A stretch of 38,239 bases of DNA from Rhizophagus sp. LPA8_4_AMF (GCA_021464525.1 JADRCO010000308.1:1-38239), one strand, 5' to 3'. Positions 11,040 to 22,510 are shown, numbered from the stretch's first letter. Made by a program: numbers and translations. The notes: generated from the sequence alone by a model not told the origin.

Positions 11040-14000
11040 ATGAGCGACTTCTCCATAAAAATCCGGGAAATTGACTATAATAATATCGATGGAGCTGGCA
11101 TCGACATCGATAAAGGTGAACCTATTACGAAGATAGAAGTATCGCCAAACGAAGAATACCTTGTTATTTATAATCAGAAAGATAAATCAATTGTCGGTTG
11201 GAATATATTTGATACAGATAAGGAAAAACATTATAAAATCGATGGGATCAAAAATCTAGATAAAATGTGCGTTTCCGATGATAAAAAGCTTGTTTATATT
11301 TATAATAATAAACTTAGTAAGTAATAACGATAATTTATTGTATTACGTATTTATTTAATTCAGAATATTTTAAAATATCCGATATTTAAATATTTTATTA
11401 GAAATAATCGAAATGAATAATAACACACAAGAGATTAAATTATATTATGACGACGAAAATATTTATCGGCATCATTGTACCTTTAATGTAAAAGGTGAAT
11501 TTATTATATGCAATGAATTGTTGAATCAAAAAATTCTTCGGATTTATTCTACACAAACTAAAAATAACAAATGGATGTGTAAACAAATTTATGATATACC
11601 TCAAGAATATGAATTAATTGGCGTGTTAAAATACAATAAATTTTATTTACTTCTAAATAATTGCATTTATGAATGGGATATAGTAACTGAAAAAAATGTA
11701 AGAATATTTGCCGATGAAGATTATGAGGAGGTAATAAAATATGGTAAATTATTTAATTAAAAAATATTTCTATGTTATAATTAACTTATTTTTAACAAAT
11801 CAAATAGTCTGAAAAAAGAGATATCAAAATTTCTAGCAATGAAAGGTTTATTTGTTTAAGAATCAAGTATGAAAAATTTAATGATGAAAAATTTGAGAAT
11901 GAAAGAACCAATAGTAAAAAGGACTTAAAGGATAAAATTATTATCCTTTCTAATGAATTAGAAATTCCTATTGCTACTTTGGATATAAATGATGGTATAC
12001 ATTGTATTTTAATTAATTGAATTGCATTATTTATTTTTAATACTTAACTTTTTTTTTATTAGATATTTCATTATATAACATTATGAAACATATTGATTTA
12101 TCGTTATATCCTTTACTACTTGCTATATTCGATCATAGTAGTGAAATTTGGAATTCCATCATGAAATATTATTGGGAAGTATGCCTAAACCATCATCATC
12201 TATCAAAAAAATATCGATCCGAAATTCTTTCGAATAATATTCAAATTACAACTAAATACGCATTTAGAGTTCTAGATGATGATTTTCTAAAGATTAAATT
12301 TGAAGAAAAATTATCGTTAGAAAATTATGATAAATTAAGTAATGAACATGATAAAACTATTTTTAAAGGTTGGAATATATATTTAAATTCCGATGAACGT
12401 GATGACGTTGACAAAATCAAGGATACGTTCAAATACTTGAAAATTCTTTTGTTTAATCCATATAAAGATATATTATATGCATTACTTCGAGAAGTCAAGA
12501 TATTCATGGAAAATTTATTTCCAAGTGATTATACAAATAAATATGAGAATGAATTAAACCATAATACAATTAAGTGGAAAATAAGAATTAACGACTATAA
12601 AATTGTATTACAAGTTTTTAAAAAAATTGATGATAGTAACGAATGGAGTTCAATTTGCGAAAGAATTGAAAAGCATAATTTCGGAAAAGGATGTTTACTT
12701 GGAGCGAAATTAATTGATAACAATGATATTATTATATTAACGACTATTGGCCTTTTTATTTATTATTTTAACGAATATAATATTTCTTTAACCTATTTTT
12801 ATTATATGGATTTGGGTAATTTGGATATGATGATGTCACAAGATTATGAAAAAATATTTTCAGAAATTACTTTACCTTTACCAATTCATGATAGTTTTAA
12901 ATTAAATGGGTGGGTTTTAAGCTTAGCAGATAATAAGTTGGGTCTTTTGAAATACGGTGTTGAATTATTAACGTTCGCAATCAAAGAATGTAATTTAGAA
13001 TTGATAGAGAATATCTACAAAAATTGTATGAATCATTTTAAACAAGATTTAAGAAACAATAGAATATTTTTGAGCATTATTACATCTACAATACCATTGC
13101 TGGAAAATTATTTTTCGAGATATATTGAGAGATATTCATTAGAAACAGACCTGATTATAGATTCTCCTTCATACAGTATAGATAACGGTGATGGTTTTAC
13201 CACCTTTCAAAGTTATCTTTCTCTCAATATAGATGAGGATGGCAATTTTATTATTTTTAAAAATCCTCCTCAATTGGTTAATTTAACTAGATCTATTATT
13301 TCAAAGTATGGTTATCGATGGTATAAAAATAACAAGTTGTTAAAGGATAGATCAACTCCAACTGGTATACCAAACGTTACTTTTATGGTTCCTTATATTA
13401 AGTTTTTTAATTATCCACAAGAATATAAATTGTGGAGTGATTTTCTCTTTCCTCAACCTAGTCTATTTGCCAAAACAAAGAGCAAAGATATTTATAAGAC
13501 GATGAGTGGACGAGCAATAATTCAGTTTAAATGGAAATCCTATGGAGTAATTTATTATCATGTAATCTTTATTGGACATGAATTTTTAGCTTTAAGTTTT
13601 ATTTTAGCTTCTGTTCATAACCATGAAAATATAACTTATCGAGTTATATTTCTGTGGATTTCAATTATATTTGGACTCATTCATCTGTTTATATTGCTTC
13701 GCCGGTTTATTTACGAGGTCTTTCATTATAAACATAATCGTAATTTTCTTAAACAAATCAGCAGATATTGGCTTATATGTGGATTTTTATTTGGTATAAA
13801 TAATTAAATTATTTCACAGCATTTTAAGATATATTAAAATAATAATTACTTATTTATACTTGTGAAATTATAGAAATTTTCATGTATTCATTTACGGTTT
13901 ACACATCTGTACGTCTGCTTCGAACAAGTGAAACAAGTGATATAGCTTCAATTCTTTCTTTTTTATGCCTATTTTTATTTTTAAAACAAATCACATTTAT

Positions 14001-14955
14001 AAAACTTTCTAATTTTTATGCTATATATTACCTAATCATTGTTAAAGTTGTGAAAAAGCTATGGTTTTTCTTTTTTTACTTTATTATAATGATATTGTTG
14101 AGCTTCGCATTAGCATTTTATATTCTATTGTCACCAAAATTGAGTTATTCCTTAGATAAACGTATAGTCAATGATGATCCTAATAATCCTTGGAATTTGA
14201 CCCCTACTTACCAAATATTTGAAAATGAAACTACTGACATTTTGAATAACAATTCGTTTATTTTACAAAAACCTGATGAGAACACAAACATGTTTGCAAG
14301 CTTCTCTACTGCAATTTTTGCAACGAGTTTATTGCTCATAGGTATATTTCATTTATTTTTATTAAAAAAAGTATTAAATATAGTTAACCAAATAATCTTC
14401 TATTAGGTGATATAAGTTCATTATCCAATTGGTCATTTGTTAAAAAGCCGGAACTTGCAGTATTGATAATGTTATTCGTGTTTCTAATGACCGTATTTAT
14501 CTTTAACGTGTTTATCACATTATACGGTGAGGTGAATGATAAGGAAAAAGTTCGAGACTCATTAAATTTAATGAGGGCAGAGGTATAGTACCATTATTAT
14601 TTAACATAAAATTGATATTGCGAAAGTATTAAATTATTTCAATTTCTTGTAGATTTTATCAGAAATTGAGTTATTTTACCTATTACCATTTCAGAGACGT
14701 TGGCAAAAATGGTTTCCTGACGTGATGTATGTCTATTTATTTAATTAATTTTTTTTACGCATTTTTGAATTCTTATTATTTAATGCCTTTTTCTACTGGT
14801 TTTATAAAATTTATTTTATCAGATATTTTAAAGTCGATATTGGACAAATTGAAAAATATATTAGTAATAATAAATGGAATATCAATGAATTCCCGGAGAT
14901 GAAACAAGATTTATTAAACAAACTCAAGATCCAACAGAATTACGATAAATTGTGA
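11040..14955 (+). CDS. TRP-like ion-channel protein with beta-propeller-like N-terminal half (Rhizophagus family)
   Basis: Eight exons: 11040-11316, 11402-11730, 11808-11994, 12063-13793, 13874-14341, 14407-14582, 14653-14726 and 14823-14955. All introns are GT-AG and 65-96 bases, giving 1124 residues. The N-terminal third has WD-like blades, e.g. ITKIEVSPNEEYLVIYNQKD, KSIVGWN and KISSNERFICLRIK. The C-terminal third has hydrophobic segments near residues 761-782, 789-815, 866-885, 886-903 and 904-928. A pore-loop-like segment follows at about 980-1004 (STAIFATSLLLIGDISSL), then a last helix at about 1014-1038. The cytosolic tail carries the family motif LPFQRRWQKWFPDV. This matches Rhizophagus proteins annotated with an ion-transport domain, presumably cation channels. 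The exon-2 donor at 11731 keeps the frame; a GT at 11744 does not. No internal stops, so probably functional. Confidence 0.9.
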
Positions 14956-15984
14956 TTTATGCAACAACCGTGTTCTAATTTTATAGAAGTTAACGTGATT
15001 TCGGCTGGAGTTAACAATATAACAGCGAATCATATTTATTCTATTTATAATTTTTTTGTTATAATTTGAATTTATTTATTCACCAATATACTATAATATT
15101 GCTTACCTAAATAAAAAATTAAACATCCGAGTTAATCTGATAAAAATGATCTGACCGTCTTGGGCTATAATATAATCAGTGAAAGTAGATTATTTGGTAA
15201 GATCTATGTGGCTCCGATTATATGGACCTGATTCAATAGGCCTGTTCGGATTCTGATCGTTCGGAATTTTGATCGGGGTTTGAGTTGATAATTATTGGCT
15301 GATGAAATTGTGTGACCTGATCAACAACCCGAACCTTTTCGAACAACAAAAATGCCTAGTAAAGTTTCCTCAAAAAGTTTACTATACTTTTATGGTATTG
15401 CTTATTTTCCATTTTTGTAAAAAAGTAAAATATTTTTATTATACGAAAATATAAGGTGACCGTTAAATAAGCCGATCAAAGTACTCAATTTTGATTTTGT
15501 AGATTTCGATTGATTTAAATCTTTTGAACTAAAAAGTAGAACTTAGCCTTTAAAATAAGATTATTAATTATTACACAATAATAAGATACTTTTCAATGCT
15601 TTTCAACGCGATTATCAGATTTTATTTAATTCTATAACACTATATTGAAATTATTTTTTTTAAGACAGATGCAAATTTTTACACATATATTTTTCCAATT
15701 TAATAATATTTATTCATGGTCAGATAATTTATAATTTTAAAATAGTGATGAATACGCCTTATTAAATTCTCATATCGTCCCAAACTGAGTATCACGTGAT
15801 TAAAGTTAGAGTTCTTGTAATTCCGGCTAAAATTATGTTTTTTTCCCCGAACCCGAATTACATTCAATAAGTATATACGGGTCAGTCGGATCAGCGTATA
15901 AGTAATGAATAATTAATATGAGTCATCTTTTGCAAAGATTTTATTGATCTGAATATTGGTCATTCACAAAATTTATTCTATTCT
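14956..15984. other. 3' flank of the channel gene, no gene identified
   Basis: No sustained coding frame. A GC-richer patch at 15150-15350 and another at 15775-15900 (with ATCACGTGAT at 15791-15800) may be parts of old repeats. Ends were not found. Confidence 0.4.
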
Positions 15985-16265
15985 TAGTCATTTTTTCCCT
16001 TATTTACTCTTACCTCCCTCACACTCGTCTTTTTTTTCTCTCGCTCCCTTTCTTCCTTTTCTTGTCTTTCTCTTTTTCTTCCTTCTCACGGTTTTTTCCT
16101 CTTTTCCTCTTGTTCGTTCTTGCCATCTCTCCCACTATTCTCTGCTTCTTTTTTCCGTCTCTTAGCGTCTCACACTCTTCCTTTTTTCATCTCCCTCTCA
16201 CTCTTCTCTCTTCTCCATCTTTCGCTTCCTCCCTTTTCTCAACCCATTTTCTTTCTTCATCACTT
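15985..16265. repeat. Long pyrimidine-rich tract (plus strand)
   Basis: About 280 bases in which the plus strand is almost entirely C and T with few purines, ending just before the tandem repeat at 16289. The long frames seen here are consequences of the low complexity (Ser/Phe/Leu/Pro-rich translations). Such tracts can act as promoters, polypyrimidine splice signals or triplex-forming DNA. Which applies is not shown by the sequence. Confidence 0.7.
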
Positions 16266-16288
16266 CCGTATTTTTGGGTACTTTTGTT

Positions 16289-16578
16289 GGAGCAGCATGA
16301 TGCTATGCATGGGTGGGAGCATAGTGTGCTTACTTTGTAAGCCTGTGAGTACCAGCTTTTGCTGCAGTCTCACAGTAGGGCTGGTTGGGAATTTTTGGAG
16401 CGGTATAGTACTATGCGAGGGTTGGAGCATAGACGCTTACATTTTAGTAAGCTCGTGGGTACCAGTTTTTGCTGCAGTCCTGCGATAGGACCGGTTGGTT
16501 GTGGTACGGCATGGTGCTATGCGTAATTTTCATGGGAGGAGCATAGTACACTTCTTAGGAAGTCCCTTGTGGTAGGGC
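16289..16578. repeat. Tandem repeat of 106-108-bp units with conserved hairpins (possible structured ncRNA)
   Basis: Units start at about 16289, 16397 and 16506; the third is partial. Hairpin 1, CTATGC/GCATAG, is at 16303/16319, 16411/16427 and 16517/16541. Hairpin 2, GCTTAC/GTAAGC, is at 16328/16337 and 16435/16447; unit 3 instead has ACTTC/GAAGT (16550/16559), a different sequence that still pairs. Hairpin 3 is CTGTGAG/CTCACAG (16343/16369) in unit 1 and TCGTGGG/CCTGCGA (16453/16479) in unit 2, again changed on both sides with pairing kept. Inside it, CAGC/GCTG is kept or shortened. The block is GC-richer than its surroundings. Pairing despite sequence divergence suggests selection on structure. 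It could be a non-coding RNA or a mobile hairpin repeat. The strand is unknown. Confidence 0.6.
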
Positions 16579-16964
16579 CGTAACTTATTAATATAATACA
16601 TTTAAATAAAAAGAAATATACTAGGTAGTTATTTGAAATTTCAACATATTCTTTTATCATTTTAATATTTAATAAAAATTTTAGGTTGTATACTTATTAA
16701 ACATACATACTATTTCATCATGATCAATTTTCAGTTTTAGTTTTTTAATAAAATACTTTTTTTATAATTATAATTATATTAGTTAATTAAATATTTGTGA
16801 ATTAAGAATGATTAATATATTTTTAATAAAGCAAAAAATATGATAGCAATTAAAAATATCTTTATTAAATTATTTACTGTATTAGTTTAAAAGTAAAAAG
16901 AAATCAAAAATCAAGATTTAAACTATCATTAGTGTCATTTTTATATAAAGCTAATAATTAATAG

Positions 16965-17419
16965 TTAATTCGTGATCCGTATAACAAGTAGTGAAAGTCT
17001 CTATTCAAATTCGGGGCAAATAAAAAAAATGTGTTTTTGCGATTATCTCGTGATCCAGTAATCCAATTTCGATGAACAATTTTTTGTCGTGTAGCTCTCT
17101 ACGCCCTCTGCAAAATAAAAAAAAAAGATCATTAAAATTGGACCAATAGACCGTGAGATAATTACAAAAACGATTTTTTTCGGAGAATATCGTGAGGAAT
17201 CTAGCCACGTTCCGAAAAAAATCTGTTTTGTAATTATCTCGCGATCTATTGGTCCAATCTTTTTTTTATTTTGCAGAAGGCGTGGAGAGCTACACGACAT
17301 AAAGATGTTCATCGAAATTGGATTACTGGATCACGAGATAATCGCAAAAAAACGATTTTTTTATTTTCTCCGAATTTGAATAGTGACTTTCACTACTTGT
17401 TATACGGATCACGAATTAA
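16965..17419. mobile_element. 455-bp palindromic fold-back element
   Basis: The whole segment is an imperfect palindrome centred near 17192. The ends are TTAATTCGTGATCCGTATAA and its complement, and about 34 outer bases match exactly. Because TTAA ends the palindrome on both sides, a TTAA or TA target duplication cannot be told from the arms. Inside, a motif like ATTATCTCG-GATC--T--TCCAAT occurs four times in alternating orientation (near 17039, 17130-17165, 17225 and 17310-17350), so the arms are themselves built of inverted copies. The two overlapping minus-strand frames here are products of the palindrome. It is best called a non-autonomous fold-back/MITE-type element. Its superfamily is unresolved. 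Confidence 0.8.
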
Positions 17420-18455
17420 TACTACTTTCTTGATAAAATAATTGCAAGAAAAAATTTTAAATGCATTTAAATAATTACGAAATTGTAACCAAATTTTGGG
17501 AATCCTACACTTTTATTATTAGATAATCTATGTACGCTAGAAACCTTCAATTAGCGGATGTGAATGTAAAATTAGTCGGGTTAAAAATTAATTTGTTAAT
17601 GTTTTGCTATGTTTTGTTTTTAATTTTTATGACATATTTAGATAATGAGAGTAAATTGATTTGGATTTATAACAAGTAAATACCTAATACAAATGATTAA
17701 TAAAAAAAATTTTGAATTAAAAAATAAAAAAAGAGGCACTACATTCTTTGTCACGTGATTGGTGATCATTTCATCGACGAGAATAAGCCAGCATCTTATG
17801 TTTGACTTTTTATGACGATTAGAATTTTCATTACATCGCTCCCTTTCTCGCCAGGTTTTTCAGTGATTTCAGCGGTAGTGGTTTAGCGACATATGTAATT
17901 GGATTCATTTTTTCTTAGAAAAGTTTGTTACAGTTATTTGAATTATTTATTAATTTTTGTTTGATAAATCTTTTTTGAAGTTTTCACACTTATAGGTTTT
18001 CGAGTGGTTTTTTTGTTAAAAAAAAAAAATCTATTCAAGTTCATAATTCACTGATCAAGTCTCCGTATTTCAATTTTTTAGCTTGTTTACATTAACCGTA
18101 GACGTAGACAACGGATACATACTAATTATTTACTAAAAAAGTACCCTATATGATTCGTCCGAATCATTTATTCGTTTATAATGGGAATGAATCTTTAATA
18201 TTGTAAATTTATGAGCGAAAAAAGGTAAAATCAACTTTAAATAAATTTTTTAAACCAATTTACTACAAAGATCTCAAAACTCTATTTTAAATCAAGTTGA
18301 AGTTATTATATATGAACAACCTCTCAAATGAAGAAATACTATCATTATGTAACAAAGGTTCTCATAAATATATTTTTGATTGATTTTTATTTATTAATTT
18401 CAATAATTATAATATTATAATAAAATGATTTCACGTAAAACGAAAATATTTCTAC
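17420..18455. other. No gene identified
   Basis: AT-rich. One TCACGTGA site lies at 17751-17758. A possible further minus-strand exon of the membrane-protein gene (translating NQVIQNIRNRTLYN, about 18456-18540) lies just beyond the edge of this interval. I could not fit its phase to the upstream exon. Confidence 0.35.
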
Positions 18456-18566
18456 CTGTTATACAATGTGCGATTGCGAATATTTTGGATCACTTGATTT
18501 CCTTTTAAATTCCAGAATAATTTATTCGTATTTTATTATTTAAAAAGTTAATTAGTATTAAGAAAA

Positions 18567-18605
<39 letters not shown>

Positions 18606-18611
18606 ACTTAC

Positions 18612-18700
18612 TATATTATTGAAATTTCTGTAACATCTTAAGGTATTCCATGTAGATAACGCTAAAACGATCCAACATAAACATTCTCTATGTATATCTA

Positions 18701-18744
<44 letters not shown>

Positions 18745-18899
18745 TTAATCATGGCTTTAATATAAATGTAACAAATTAATTTTCCATATAAAATGCACAA
18801 ATTATAATCATAAAATAATCAAAGTATAATAACAAGGTTATAATGAAATTTCCAACATATATATACAACATACGTCAAATAATTTTTTTCGTCCTTCAC
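18612..18899 (-). pseudogene. Disrupted duplicate of an exon of the adjacent membrane-protein gene
   Basis: This minus-strand segment repeats the exon at 18925-19077 plus its following donor. It begins after a copied acceptor (TATATAG before 18899), reads VKDEKNYL, then loses frame. It is interrupted by about 135 inserted bases that include T15 next to A28 (18701-18743). It then resumes with CLCWIVLALSTWNTLRCYRN and ends at a GTAAGT donor (18611). A run of 35 A residues lies just beyond (18568-18602). Only 25 bases separate this copy from the intact exon, too short for a normal intron. Splicing could therefore choose either exon, but this copy would not keep the frame. Confidence 0.65.
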
Positions 18900-18924
18900 C
18901 TATATAAATATGAAATCTACTTAC

Positions 18925-19415
18925 TGTATTATTGAAATTTCTGTAACATCTTAAGGTATTCCACGTAGATAATGCTAAGACAATCCAACATAAACAATTT
19001 TTATGTAATAATAGTAAGGTTGTAATGAAATTTCCCACATATACAATGAACATCAAATAATGTTTCTCGTCTCTCACCTAAATATGTTGGTAAATTTTGT
19101 TAATTGTATATAAAAAAATATTAAAAAAAAAAAAAAATACATATATTCATACTTTATTGTACTTACACCTTTCAACAAATTTACCGACTCCAACCCATAT
19201 ATTATAAACATATAAGAAACTATCCATAACCCTATCATCATGATCTGCGCATGGAATAATGGAAATTGGACCTCATATATCGCATGCATTTCTAAGTAAA
19301 AAGAAAAGAGAGCTTAATACATTTATGTTGAATAAATTTGAATATATATATGTTATTTACCTTTAATCTCAACATGTTTATAATATTGGAATTCATATAT
19401 ATTAAAAGCCAGGTT
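18925..19415 (-). CDS. Unrecognised multi-pass membrane protein, internal exons
   Basis: Three consecutive minus-strand exons join in frame with GT-AG introns: 19415-19361, 19291-19167 and 19077-18925. The translation runs NLAFNIYEFQYYKHVEIK, then EMHAIYEVQFPLFHAQ, then the hydrophobic segment IMMIGLWIVSYMFIIYGLES. The last exon encodes RDEKHYLMFIVYVGNFITTL followed by NCLCWIVLALSTW. At least two or three membrane segments are visible. An upstream exon reading SDLFPLVFAKYGRK (about 19493-19437) is likely but its phase does not fit exactly. The first exon and the true C terminus were not found. Consistent splice phases and protein-like composition argue for a real gene or a recently lost one. 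I do not recognise the family. Confidence 0.55.
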
Positions 19416-19499
19416 CTAAAATTAAAAGAGGAGTTAAATTAATTATTTACTTTCGTCCATACTTTGCAAAAACTAATGGAAATAGATCGCTAGCGCATA

Positions 19500-20149
19500 T
19501 AACTTTAATAATAGATTAGACATTTAAACTACTAGCCAAAGTCTTTGCAGACAGCACAATATATATTTTATTTTTAAACAAACCTCTTTATATGTAACAA
19601 CAGGCATTAAATCTTTTATTATGATAATGTTTTGAAACTATGAGTTAAAAATTCAATTGAGTTATTAATACAGATAGTCGTCCTATTTTTATTTGTCGTT
19701 TTTGTTTATTTAACTTGTGGTATTTTGTCAAAAAAGGTTTGACAAAGTCTGTGATGATTGGTTAACTTAAAAATTCGTAACACAGAGAATCTTATAAATA
19801 GCTTCAGTTCATTAATTCAAACTTGTCGTACAAAAAATTTTTAGCGATAAGTTCTAATTTTTGCTGCCAGTTCTTACAAAATCAGTGAGTGTAGTCAAAT
19901 AATAATTCTGAATAACGTAATTCCTTTTTTTTACATTGATTATGAGACTTGAGCCGGAACGCATGTACACAAAAATATAATATAGAAGGAAGTTAAATTA
20001 TGGAGAAATCATTTTGATCGGATAGATATGACTTGTTGTATGAAAGAAATATGTAAAGTGATGAAAAACATGTATCTGGATTACGTGTATGGTAATGTAA
20101 TTAATATATATATATATATATATTTTTATCATAAGTTTCAATTAATTAA
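19500..20149. other. No gene identified
   Basis: AT-rich sequence ending in a TA dinucleotide run near 20105-20122. Early exons of the minus-strand membrane-protein gene may lie between 19500 and 19620 (an ATG-led MPVVTYKE frame) but cannot be tied in. Confidence 0.3.
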
Positions 20150-20295
20150 TCAACCACTCATTTTAAGCTCATTTATTTTAGTATCTCCAATGATTAGCTG
20201 AATAGTTCTAGGAGTTAATGATGTACTTATACCTCTAATAAAACCTTCCCTCTTATCAATTGCTGAGAGAGAATCATTTGTGTTTGGCAAAATTC
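20150..20295 (-). CDS. Putative last exon of an unrecognised gene
   Basis: After an acceptor at 20297-20296 the minus strand reads 47 codons: ILPNTNDSLSAIDKREGFIR, then GISTSLTPRTIQLIIGDTKI, then NELKMSG and a stop. The composition is clearly protein-like, and the IDKREGFIRGIS pattern loosely recalls the matrix-helix region of mitochondrial carriers. I do not press that assignment. A further coding-like stretch upstream (about 20490-20417) reads IIVGSILSTISCVVFTTKEK, a hydrophobic segment. No donor joining the two was found, so the gene may be decayed. The plus-strand frame overlapping here is a shadow. Confidence 0.4.
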
Positions 20296-20499
20296 CTGAA
20301 ATTCAACATGTGAGCGGCTATTTTCTTTCTTCTTTACGTAAAATGATCCGTTTACCTTGTAAAAATTTATTAGAAAATATGAAATTTCTTGAAATAATAT
20401 TAAGTTTCACTCATTTCTCTTTTTCTTTCGTAGTAAACACAACACATGAAATGGTAGAAAGGATTGAACCAACAATGATATTCGATTAGGTTCATTAAA

Positions 20500-22050
20500 C
20501 CAACTTCCTTTTCTTTTCAGTTAATTAAAATTTACAATTCTGTTCTGGTATCCTGGCCACATATTATTACAAATATACCATGATTATAACCCGTTCAAAA
20601 AAAGAAGCCCTCCTTCATCACATAATCCTCAATTATTTATTCGGATGAGTAGGTGGATATGTCCTGAAAAGAAGTGCGCAGGAAAGTAAACATTTTCATA
20701 TTAAAACACACTTAGTTCATTGTAACGTGAGGATAACAAATAAATCTTCTATAACACACTAGAATTAAATCAAATAACATAGTTAGTGGTCAAATAATAA
20801 TTATTTTATGTCAGAAGTTATTATTAATTGTTTTAAATTTCACAACAACGAAAAGGACACAGAGATCGGTTGGTTGTTTTTTACACTGTATGAGACGGAT
20901 ATAAATCTTTTCGTAATGCATAAGGGACTTTTTCTTTTATAATAAGATATACTGTAAATCAAATTTCTTGTGAATATCAAAAAAAAAAAAAAAAAATTTT
21001 CAAATAAATTTTGGTATCATCAATAAGGATTTATTCTTTTGAAATATTTTTAGACAAAATTTACTTCAACTAATTACCACTATTACGTTCCTCATTGAAT
21101 ATCCAAATTAAATTATGAATCCATATTTGAAAATGATCGGCAAAGACGAAAAATCAATCGTTTATATTTAAAGTTAAAAACGGCGTTTATAACCTTCTTC
21201 CAACCTTTAAGTAAACTTGGAGAGCAGGTGAAAATACGCCTATTCTGAAATTTTAAAGGCTTTGTTTTAAGGAAAAGGTCTTAAGTTATTTTTTTTGAAA
21301 ATTGCATGGGGTGGATAGGTACATCTTACTTAAAGTTGCCTGCAGAAAACATGTGGGATTAATATTAAGAGTGAATGTTAAATGAACCCCCCATCAATTA
21401 ATCCAGTCAAATTTTTTAAGACCACAAAAATTTTCACGTGATCGAATTTTTGAATTTAAGAAAAATTTTACTTTAATCACGTGCCAGGGCTTTTCTCTGG
21501 GTGTTACACTGTGGTAATCCAAAAATGTGTTTATATATCGGCATTTATCGTGTGACATGATACAATTTAGAAATGGACAATCCCGTTAAACTCTATTTAG
21601 AACTTCAATTAACTTCTTTTGTTTAATCATTATGTTGATACCCGGGTTTTTTGACCATTCACTAAGTAATTATTAAAAATTTCACACACAGGTCTACATT
21701 TTTTTCACAAGAAAATTCCCAAAAGAAAAAAATATGCCACTAAAAATAAATTTCTTATCAGTTTATCGTAAAAAAATAATTTTTTTTTTTTTTTTGAACA
21801 ATGAAAATAGAAATTGATGATTTTTTATCGGATCTAATACTTTCCGGATATGGGAATTATTTATAATAGATATTTTTTCGTCTCCTTTAATAACTTAGTC
21901 AATTGTTGGGGCAAAGCTTAAAAAAAACCGGGTACCACGGTTAGGTACCTTCAAAAAGGAAAATCTTACCGAATACGCGGATCGGATAATTCCGAATTCC
22001 GAATCTTAATAGTCACTTAAAATTATTCAATCAAGTTGTTCAACTATCCG
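20500..22050. other. Gene-poor interval with CACGTG pair and homopolymer runs
   Basis: No convincing coding frame. CACGTG occurs at 21435-21440 and 21478-21483. The sequence after the second site (CACGTGCCAG, then GGTGTTAC-CTG near 21500-21515) resembles the right end of the element at 34441-34908, so an old relative may end here. Its other end was not found. A T run lies at 21780-21795. Confidence 0.35.
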
Positions 22051-22059
22051 AATTAAATG

Positions 22060-22510
22060 TTATAATCATTGCAATAATTAAAGATAAAGTGTTGAAGAAA
22101 GAAATGAAAAAACTCGTTAATTTAATTTATTCAATGATTAGTTGGTCGTTTAAGTAAGATTGCAATAATGGAAGTTAAAGTGCCGGAGAAAAGAAATGAA
22201 AAAAACTCGTTAATTTAAATTTTTCAATGATGGCAAAATAATAAAACTATGAATGTTAGGAAGTTATTGAGTTATTTTTTTATCGTATTAATAAAGGTAA
22301 AGAAAGGAAGTTATTGAGTCATTTTTATCGTAGTATTAAAAGCAAAGAACAACTGATAGTGTATAAATTAACATTGGCTTTTTTTAAAAAATAAAATAAC
22401 ATTTTTTTATTTAAACACATAAATATTGCTCGTTAAGATAACATTCACAAATTTTTATTTAAACATATAAAAATATTGCTCGTTAAGATATTTACAAATT
22501 GTTACAAATT
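22060..22510. repeat. Series of three local imperfect tandem duplications
   Basis: Three neighbouring sequence blocks are each present twice in direct orientation. The first (about 22065-22135 and 22160-22230) shares AAATGAAAAA-ACTCGTTAAT. The second (about 22259-22305 and 22306-22350) shares GGAAGTTATTGAGT-ATTTTT. The third (about 22405-22440 and 22455-22490) shares ATATTGCTCGTTAAGATA. Copy identity is roughly 80-90% by eye. No coding content was seen. It looks like an unstable stretch with repeated slippage or unequal exchange. Confidence 0.7.

Noticed and set aside
12325-12507. 60-codon minus-strand frame
   Set aside because: Antisense shadow of exon 4 of the channel gene.
15956-16488. 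Three plus-strand frames of 69-122 codons rich in Ser, Phe, Leu and Pro
   Set aside because: They result from the pyrimidine tract and the tandem repeat. Low complexity keeps the frames open.
17005-17312. Two overlapping minus-strand frames of 67 and 89 codons
   Set aside because: They lie entirely inside the 455-bp palindrome and translate its two arms. There is no independent evidence of coding.
20280-20489. 69-codon plus-strand frame
   Set aside because: It is antisense to better minus-strand exon-like sequence (20150-20295 and about 20417-20490).
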